Assembly: GCA_037833965.1 (NCBI GenBank)
Contig: AP031354.1
Span: forward strand, 17,152,001 to 17,216,000
Origin: Marchantia polymorpha subsp. ruderalis
Taxonomy: Eukaryota; Streptophyta; Marchantiopsida; Marchantiales; Marchantiaceae
Direction of reading: 5' to 3'
DNA length: 64,000 bases
Within the stretch, counting starts at the first letter, position 1. The number at the start of each line of letters is the position of its first letter. A program made the position numbers and the translations under genes. The notes below the pieces were generated by a model that saw only the letters and a program-made list of their open reading frames with translations, did no database searches and was not told the origin of the DNA. Of the stretch, positions 56,801 through 64,000 are shown piece by piece.

Positions 56801-58645
56801 AAATTTTGAATATCAAATCAAATTTTGAAATGATTGAATAGATATTATTTATAATCTCAATTAATTAGGATGGTAAAATAATTGTTCTTCAATTCTTTGA
56901 AACTTTTTAAACTATTCCAAATATGTGTAGAGAGAAAAATGAACTTTTTTTACTATAGGATAAATTTTGGAGAAGTAAAACCTTAGATTGCTAGTTCAAA
57001 AAGCTGAGAGGTTACAGAGCACGTTACCTGCTAGAGGAGAGCCGCATAGAAAGAGTCGACCGGCTTTTGCATCTCCAAATGCTAATCCGGCTTCTCTAAA
57101 TACGGACATGTAGGCGGCCCGCTTCTCGTTCTGCTTGAGTGCCTCTTGAATCAGCGCCGCCTTTCCGTCTATAGCCCATGAGGTTTCTGAGACATTTATT
57201 TCCTGGAGACTCAAGTTCACTTGGAGTAGCCCCATCATGTCCCTGAACGTCTCTTCGTCCAGCCAGGTCTCACACAAATCCAAGTGAGTGAGACTTGTGT
57301 TCCCTCCCAGGCACAAAAGCAGGTCCTTCCATACTCCCTTCCAAACATCTTTGCTTAGAGCACTTAATCGGAGTCTCTTTAGGACGCAAGTTTCTCCAGT
57401 TCTTCCGTTCATCCACAGAATACCTTCCGGTCTATTGTGGTTGGAAATGCGATGTAATATACTCAGAGATTTCAGAGATGTGATTTCCCCGCGCAGTACT
57501 CTACCTAATAGGTTTAATGATAACATCACTTCATCTTCACTATGAACATGGACTGTAATCTCCAGAGTGGGGTCGTTGACTTCGGAGCTAGCAGAACGAG
57601 CAAGAGCTTCCACTGACTCCCAGTATTCATCAAACCTGGTATCAAACCTAACAAGTATAGTAGTCGCTATGGCATTGTCACGTATGGCTTCGCCGAGCTG
57701 GTGCGCTTTCTCAGGCTCCATGAGAAGTGGGTGGAGCTCCACTGTCTTCAATGATGGGTTGGAAATAAGAAGTTCCCTTAAACAGTCTCCGAGTCCAACC
57801 ATATCCCTGAGCCGAAGACGTTCAATGGATCGGTTGCGATCGTCTCCGGCCAATGCTTTCAGCAACAAGGGCCCTCCCCACTTCCCCGCCTTGTCTAAGG
57901 TAAATTCTTTCAAAGCCAAGCTCTGGATCAAAGCCTGGGACAGGATTCCAACGGTCTCGTCCTCCATGTACTCCCAACGTCCGCCTAAACGCAACGTTTC
58001 TAATAGAGGAGCACTATTGATCATGTCAGCCACATACTTCACCTCACTCGAGTCCTCCCACGCTCCTACTAAATCTAAAGAGTTGAGTTTAGAATCGGAA
58101 CGTCCTCGCAGACCTGAGGCGAGATTCGAGAGACATCTGGCACTCAAAATGGCACTCAGTTTTAACTTTGTTACGCTAGAGGAATTCAGAATTCTCCCCA
58201 GCTGGAAACACAAGCTTTCATTATCCGCATTATCTGCAAGGTCTGTCCCATAAACGATTATCTTTTCTAGAACGGTGCTCGACCTGAAACCTCTGAGAAC
58301 TACCTCCCACTCGCTTGGCGTCAACCTCGATATATCTCCCCCACAAATCTTGTGCAAACCCAGAATCTCAAGGGTGTTGCAGCTGCCGATTGCCTCCAGC
58401 ACTCGACGACGCACTTGGCTTCGCCACCCTATGATTGTCGACAGTGATTCACTATAGGGAAAGAACTCCAGAAATTCTGGGTTGGTTAAATAGGGAAGCT
58501 CCGTTATAGGCTCGCCTTGTCCTTCCAGACGCTGTACAAGGTCCTGGACGGCGGAGGGAAGCTCCGGTTCCTCGTGTGCGGAGTCCATTTCCCGTGTCGC
58601 CAGTTCAACAGCGTGACTGAAGATGGACGCACCTGCACCTTCCAT
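53815..58645 (-). CDS. TORNADO1-like LRR-Roc-COR (ROCO) protein, open copy (U2)
   Basis: Three exons on the minus strand: 58645-57028, 56702-55444 and 55296-53815, joined at GT/AG sites, give about 1452 residues; Arabidopsis TRN1 has about 1380. Residues 30-520 are leucine-rich repeats. The P-loop GSPLAGKT (535-542) is split by intron 1 (phase 1) and followed by G3 DLAGQ (588-592) and a G4-like SHKD (662-665). COR follows to about 960 (…AAFFPRFE). Exon 3 holds the end of COR, a coiled coil (about 1205-1280) and the TRN1-type C-terminus (HMVEDQ; GGHAWVCEECM). ATG 58645 was chosen because the frame upstream has no nearby ATG; ATG 58588, kept in U1, is the alternative. TRN1 acts in auxin-linked patterning of plant organs; that this paralogue does the same is inference. 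The exon 2 donor was placed at gag/gtgatt because it is conserved in U1. Confidence 0.88.
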
Positions 58646-60429
58646 TCTCTCCTCCACTCTCAGAGAGTAAGAAACGTTTGCTGCTTGGCATGCGCGAGCG
58701 AAATGTCACCTGGGCTTCAGGAGCCCCTCCTCAAGCCGAAGGATCGGCTCACCCGAAGAGAATTAACTTCCCGTCGGAGTGTCAAAACTTGTGCCTGCTG
58801 GGCATGACACTTCTTGCGACCTGCATGAAGAGATAAATAAGATTAATCTTACCTCTGCAAGGATTCGGATCAGGAGCAATCACCACGAACGTAGGGATAT
58901 TGTGCAAACTAGAAGTAAGACGCTGCTCGCACTCAGTGCTGGGCAGGACAAGCGATGTGAATCAAAATCAAAGCAGATAACCAATATTCCGGTTCCAAAG
59001 CAAATTGTTGAGAGTGTGCAATGGGGACTTCATATCTCTTGGGGAACAAACCTTTTGTGAAGTTTAACGGAGAGAGCTGTTTGATTAGCACTGGTGACCC
59101 AACTCAGTGGACAAGCTAAAAGCTCTGCAGGTGAATCTGAAATCCAAAAGAGTTGTTTGATTAGCACTGGTGACCCAACTGAGTGGACAAGCTAAAAGCT
59201 CTGCAAGTGAATCTGAAATCCAAAAAACTGGTATGTATCGAAGATGGTGCGATGTGGATGCAGAATGTCAAAGAAAGCATGGAAACGCAGATATCTCAGA
59301 TGGGAAGTACTCTACCTTGTGGAAAACTCCATGTACAATCGGACTGGAAGAATGGGAATCTAGCTGCATCAACACCCACGGGAACACAGACCCTCCGAAG
59401 CGTAGGGAGTAGAAATTTGCAGCTTACTCATCAGATCCTCTCATTATATTGGGTGGATGATCGAGTTCAAGACAACATACTAACACAACACGCGTGTTCC
59501 TCCATACTCGGAGTGATTGGAAAATGTTCTGAGAAGGTCAGAGTCAATCTTGACTTTGTTGTGCAAGTGAAAGTGAAAATTGAGTGAATGCATCACTGTG
59601 CTGATACACTCGATGTCGTCACGCTGAGCACAGAGATTTAAAGAATCTTTGATCTATTCAAGAAGTGGTTGTATTCTTACAACTGAGAGGCACATGGGTC
59701 GTCAGCTTGGTGTGTAAAGTCTCTTGCGCGTTTTTCTTGCTTTGACAATCGGTACAGTAGTCTACATTACTCTGCATATATCGTAGGATCAGAAAGTGAT
59801 AAACTTTGTGGGAAATCATTTTTCTAATCATAATGTCGAAAACATGGGTACAGAGTACACGAGGTCTTCAAGTGCTGGTATGATTGTTCTTCTACCTTCA
59901 CTGTCAGGCATGCACAGTTCTAACACCAGTGTCTGAGGTCTTTCAACCTCAAACATTGAAATAAAATCAGATTTCGTCCGAGCTAAGAGCAGTCCTGCTT
60001 GTTTATCACGTCGTTTAGAACACGACAGAACCAGCATGATACTTGCTAAGGTCAACATAAATCCTCTCAAGAATTTACGTTCTTCTAATCTGCTTGCAAG
60101 TGAAGAAAAACTTTGTTGTATTGATGAGATGAAAAATACCTCTTACGCTAAACTTTAGAGAACAATGATTCAGAACTCCAGATGAACATCTCGTTTGAAG
60201 TCTAAAGGGTAAGACAAACTTACATGGAAACTGCAATACCTGAAATATTGACTCAAATGAAACAAGTATGTCTGCAACTTTTGCACTTGTATGCTCATAT
60301 CATAATTCCAAACATGTGAGATAAATAGATGAAAGCACATTGTTCAATTGAAAAAATGGTTGAAACGCAAAAGTATTAATTCATGTCTTTAGTACTCTCT
60401 CTTTTGTGTAAAGCAAATTCACATGAATT
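58646..60429. other. Upstream region of the TORNADO1-like gene (U2)
   Basis: Counterpart of 26017-27861. It contains the 76-bp tandem pair at 59074-59225. Plus-strand ORFs (59183-59587 and others) do not keep frame with U1. No separate gene is supported. Confidence 0.55.
59074..59225. repeat. 76-bp direct tandem duplication (U2)
   Basis: Two units, period 76, equivalent to 26502-26653 in U1. Present in both copies, so older than the large duplication. Confidence 0.9.
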
Positions 60430-61131
60430 TTCCTCTCTCCTACGCGTGAGTATTATCAAGCTGCTGGGTTACGGGAATAGTGAAAATCAAGCAGAATCGC
60501 ATGAAATAGCACAAGTATGATATTGGGGATGATTATTTAGAATGCTATGAAACACGTAACATCTCCAAACTGTGTTCCACCAGCAACTCTACAACATAAC
60601 TGACGGCCTGATGTTTGTTCTTCTGGAATGCGGCGACAAGCTCTGAGTAAAACTTTATTCACCATGTGGGAATAATGACAGCGCTATGAAGCTTCTGAGT
60701 TTGATATAATATAATTTCGAAACATGTGTCGTTGTGACATCGAGAATATAGTTTTCCGGACAACACCCTCGAGATTCCAATGTACAAATAACTGTACCAC
60801 CTTGAGTCACATGGGGCTCGGAGATGCATGGCGATGAAAAAGAATCTAGGAACCATTCATAGTCCAGCAGCCGAATCCACTTCATACAGTACTATCCAAA
60901 GTTGTGCTGACTCATATGTAACTTTAGTTGACCGTGTGCCATCTGCACAAGTCAAAGTTGTGCGGACTCATATGTAACTCTAGTTGATCGTGTGCCATTT
61001 ACTGAAGTGGGCAATGCTGAAGAAGAGTTTTTCTGGAAGTTGTATAGTGGAAACTAAAAACCTCTCTCGAATCTGCATCACCTTTTGGTGTTTTGACTTT
61101 CTCGGAGTCCATGGCGGACTGGATGATTTGT
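60430..61131. other. Right end of U2, intergenic
   Basis: Matches U1 29796-30497, including the tandem ~52-bp doubling near 60897-61000. Related at lower identity to 17650-18560. No gene is seen. Confidence 0.55.
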
Positions 61132-61440
61132 TTAAATTAAATTTTGCAAGGCTAAAATGAATGAACATGCATACAGAAAAAGCATGCTGAGTTCGTGGTG
61201 GTTAGATGACAGACTGTTCACCAGTTCCAACCTCACCACGTCATCAATCTTGCCACCAGAAACAGGTCTGCTGCTGTATCTGCAAATCTGCACCACCTTG
61301 CCGGGCACGCCGATTCCAGAGGAGTTGTCTTGTTGTTCAAGCGAGCAAATTGTCTCAAAATGCGTACTAAGGAAGACTTTCCGTTACCTGATCTGAGCGT
61401 GGGCACATGCAAGAACTTATGGAACTCTATTACTGCAGCC
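61132..61440 (-). repeat. R3 copy d (continues past the duplication boundary)
   Basis: The minus frame contains RPVSGGKIDDVVRLELVNSL and upstream GIGVPGKVVQICRYSS. This is the complete version of the copy cut at 30685 in U1 and shows what the native sequence right of that breakpoint looks like. Confidence 0.5.
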
Positions 61441-63344
61441 TGTATATCAATCCTTTTTTAATTAACTCCCTCAGAATTTACAGTAGACAACCACACTGGT
61501 ATTAAATCATATTTTCCGAAATATGTTATGTCAAATTACAGGAAATGCTTTTTTTCTTTTTTCCTCCTGTGTTTTTTGATTTTTTTGGGGTATTCTGACT
61601 TTTGGTACCGCTAGAATTCATGGATTCTCCATGGGTGTAAATGTAGGAAAATTTTACCTTACCCTAGGAATAGCTTTTGCCTACAAGTGAAAAGTTTCTT
61701 GCAACACAGCTCCAACAATAATTGTTGGCATTGACTTTGTTGCAAGGTCTTCTAGAAAATACACAATGTAATTCATTTTTTACTCACTGGTCCAGAAACT
61801 TTTATATATATATTAAATTCCTCAACTCCAACCGAAAGTTATTCAGAATACTGTACTACTTCTCATCCTCTACTTGTATTCAATTTACTCCGCAGAAGAA
61901 AGTGAAGATGCTGGACCGGATACTTCTGATCTTTATTGTGGGAACATAGCCAACAAGTCAATGACTCAACTGCAAAGTCAAAAAGTTCACGCCTCTGCTT
62001 TATCTTCTTTAACACGCATTCCAAGGCGACCGTCATCTAACCTGAATGTTTCAACGCAGAAGCTGCGTTATAACTTAGGGTTATTCCAGGGACCCACGGG
62101 AAGAGGAACGTTGGACTTAGAAACTAGTACATACACTTTTATTAGTGGAAAGTGTTTTTCCAGGATACCACTATATGCGGTGAGCTTTGATAACATTAAC
62201 AAAGTATTTCACTTTACCTTCCCGAGCCTAACTGCGTTCCACTGGCCCCTTCCAGTCGCCGGTGAGAAGGAGCACACAGATTTCTGCTGCCGTGGCAGCC
62301 TGCTTGTTCCACTTTGTAACCAGTGGAGTCGAGGCCGAGGTCGGCGGAGCTGCTCCATCTTCGAGCTTCGGGGGTTGGCTCAAGAATTTCGGGGCCGGAC
62401 CGCTCCATAGCAAGCCTCGGAATCCCCACAGCCTGCTCATGGTTTAAGGATGTTTTATCAGATTGAAAGTCAATATTATGGGGCCGATTGTATATTCTCC
62501 GAGTCTTCTACGACTGTGAAGTGGAGGATTGAGGTGATGTACAAAGCGTTTAGGTGGAGGTAGCGTTTAGAAATTCGGGGTAGGTGGAGAGTGGCACAGG
62601 CTGTTTGAGCTTGGGTTGTCGATCCTTGCGTTAGAGAATTCGGATTCCGAAGTATGGAGCCGGCAGATGAACGATATCGCTGGGTTACTCTCGAGTTTTT
62701 GAGGTGCTCGCCCTCGTGTCTGCTTGCAACCTCATATCCCATAGCAGATTGTGGTTGAGACTTTGTGAGGATGGAAACCGTTCACTAGTCCTTACCGATT
62801 TTCCAAATTATTGCGCGGAAAGGGGGGGCTAGGAAAATTTGCTCCGAAGGGGAGGGGAATTTCTCGACCGGAGGGGGTCGTGCCCCCCACTGCACCCCCA
62901 CTTAGCTCCGCCACTGGGTCCACCTACAGAACCAAACAAAATGGGGACGCACACAGACAAATTGCGGCCTCATCAATTCGTGCCAGGGTATGGGTTTCAG
63001 TGAATGTTCGACATGGAGTATACGCAAGAATACCGCTTGCTGTAATCCTCACACTTCCTTAGGTTTCGGACGAAAGAGGTCAAGGTATGCACTAGATCAT
63101 GGTCAATGTCGGCCCGTCAAGGCTAGCACTGTCTGCATTATTGCCAACCAATTTCTCTAGTTGAATGTTTAGGTCTACGACTAATTAAAACAATGTATAA
63201 CACAACGTTCAAATGTGGAGTAAAAAATCTTCAATGGATGGCAAATGCTTTCATCGAGAGAGATTTCCGCTCTATGTACAGAATGCACGTTTTCTTCTGC
63301 ATGACAGAGAAACCAGAAACCTTCATGCACGAAAAGATGGTCTG
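61441..63344. other. Right flank of the duplication
   Basis: From 61590 to about 62150 it is a diverged relative of U1 segment S. A plus frame at 61874-62410 and overlapping frames at 62228-62447 on both strands are open, but none is recognised and none has a supported gene model. Around 62820-62925 a G-run and C-run-rich stretch ending in ccacttagctccgccactgg resembles the tail of a degenerate transposable element. The remainder shows nothing I can assign. Confidence 0.45.
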
Positions 63345-63626
63345 TCAGAGGAGGGAGAGGGCGGGACAATTACGGGCTTCATCTTCGTCGTTGTTCTTGA
63401 AAGCGTCAAAATCGTCCTCGTCGTCCTCCACATCATCAACAAAACTCAGAGGGCGCTTACGCGCATCGCGAGTGGTGGCGTCCAGAAGATCCACGGGCCG
63501 ACTTCTGGAACTGGGACCGGGACTGTGAATGAGGAAGCTGCCGGCATCTTGGAGCGACTGTAGTGCAGCATTCACGGCCACCGCAGCACCGAAAGCCACG
63601 CCCAGGGCGACCTGTCTTACATCCAT
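63345..63626 (-). CDS. Small putative membrane-anchored acidic protein, 93 residues
   Basis: ATG at 63626 opens MDVRQVALGVAFGAAVAVNA, whose residues 6-22 form a likely hydrophobic segment. A Ser/Pro/Arg stretch and then an acidic tract with repeated Asp/Glu (about residues 64-83) follow. The frame is also open upstream to 63728, but that part is Arg/Gly-rich and GC-rich like a 5' leader, so the internal ATG is preferred. It lies outside the duplication and is not recognised. It could be the first exon of a longer gene or a chance ORF. Confidence 0.35.
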   Translation of the reverse strand: MDVRQVALGVAFGAAVAVNAALQSLQDAGSFLIHSPGPSSRSRPVDLLDATTRDARKRPLSFVDDVEDDEDDFDAFKNNDEDEARNCPALSLL

Positions 63627-64000
63627 ACCCCGCCGCTCCAGGCTCCCCTCTCTCCCTCCGACCGACGGCACTCGATCACTCTCTCGTACTCCGCCTCCTC
63701 TCGCTTGCCGCCCTCTTCCTCGTCTCACCTAAAGAAACCCCATCGCCTCCCTATGCCACAATCTCTCGTCGTCTCGACCCATCCCACCATCCTCATCTGC
63801 ACGCCAACCAACTGCCGCCGGAACCTTCCGCCCAAATTCCACCAAACTGCTCGACGCCATGCCGACTAAACTTCGGTTCATGTCATGGCGCCTCCGAATG
63901 CCAACAGCCCACAGAAGAATGCGATTGCCACACTCCTCGACCTCGACCTGCTCGTCGTCCATGGAGCCTGCTGCCGTCATTCAACGACAGAGAAGGACGA
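63627..64000. other. GC-rich 5' flank of the small ORF
   Basis: CT-rich and GC-rich sequence typical of a plant 5' leader or promoter for a minus-strand gene. A minus frame (63980-63729) is open but unrecognised and runs to the edge of the window. Confidence 0.3.

Larger units (their letters stand above)
30714..61311. repeat. U2: right unit of the tandem duplication
   Basis: Collinear with U1 (see 4473-30687). It is longer because it contains the 3.48 kb LTR-like insertion and the complete helicase locus, although it lacks the U1 segments 5041-5586 and 27862-29795. At its right end it runs on without a break into 61312 and beyond, which is therefore the native right flank. Confidence 0.95.

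Noticed and set aside
62820-62925. Coding sequence in the G-run/C-run-rich stretch
   Set aside because: The text resembles the tail of a degenerate repeat element and the ORF (62811-63062) has low-complexity translation.
1-64000. CRISPR array, prophage or bacterial defence cluster
   Set aside because: No regularly spaced repeats, operons or prokaryotic gene families; genes have introns and plant homologues.

Overview
The window looks like nuclear DNA of a land plant, probably a non-seed plant (bryophyte or lycophyte), although the species cannot be named from the sequence alone. The reasons are intron-containing genes of two plant families (a TORNADO1-like LRR-Roc-COR protein and the DEAD-box helicase RH1/DDX51), a plant telo-box upstream of the helicase, AT-rich intergenic DNA, and an insertion with plant LTR-retrotransposon ends.

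The dominant feature is one large direct tandem duplication. Unit U1 spans about 4473-30687 and unit U2 about 30714-61311, and both carry the same blocks in the same order. These are a GC-rich 0.5 kb leader, an AT-rich stretch, a 148-codon ORF without ATG, a GC-rich block, an RH1/DDX51 helicase gene (+ strand), a GC-rich block open on both strands, a dispersed repeat (R3), a TORNADO1-like gene (- strand) and its upstream region. A third partial copy of the AT-rich part (R1) lies at the left edge (1-1363), so the array may once have been longer.

The two units have decayed differently. U1 has a helicase cut off by a deletion of about 3.5 kb and a TORNADO1-like gene that has lost its first ATG and gained a frameshift. 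U2 has a TORNADO1-like gene open over three exons (about 1452 residues) and a full-length helicase locus that is nevertheless a pseudogene. Two of that helicase's frame breaks are shared with U1, so they predate the duplication. U2 alone carries a 3.48 kb LTR-like insertion (34494-37969) with a 5-bp target duplication, and U1 preserves the empty site, so the insertion is younger than the duplication.

The most unusual observation is a class of short, perfect or near-perfect palindromes. The U1/U2 junction (30676-30729) is two back-to-back hairpins in which each joined end is followed by its own inverted copy. The same twin architecture recurs at 28848-28897. Single versions lie at 4897, 29542, 47709, 48153 and 48621, and several have a related copy in the window that is not palindromic. 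I read these as scars of fold-back (snap-back) DNA synthesis during break repair or of hairpin-end opening, not as genes. The flanks (1364-4472 and 61312-64000) are outside the duplication and hold only weakly supported coding sequence.
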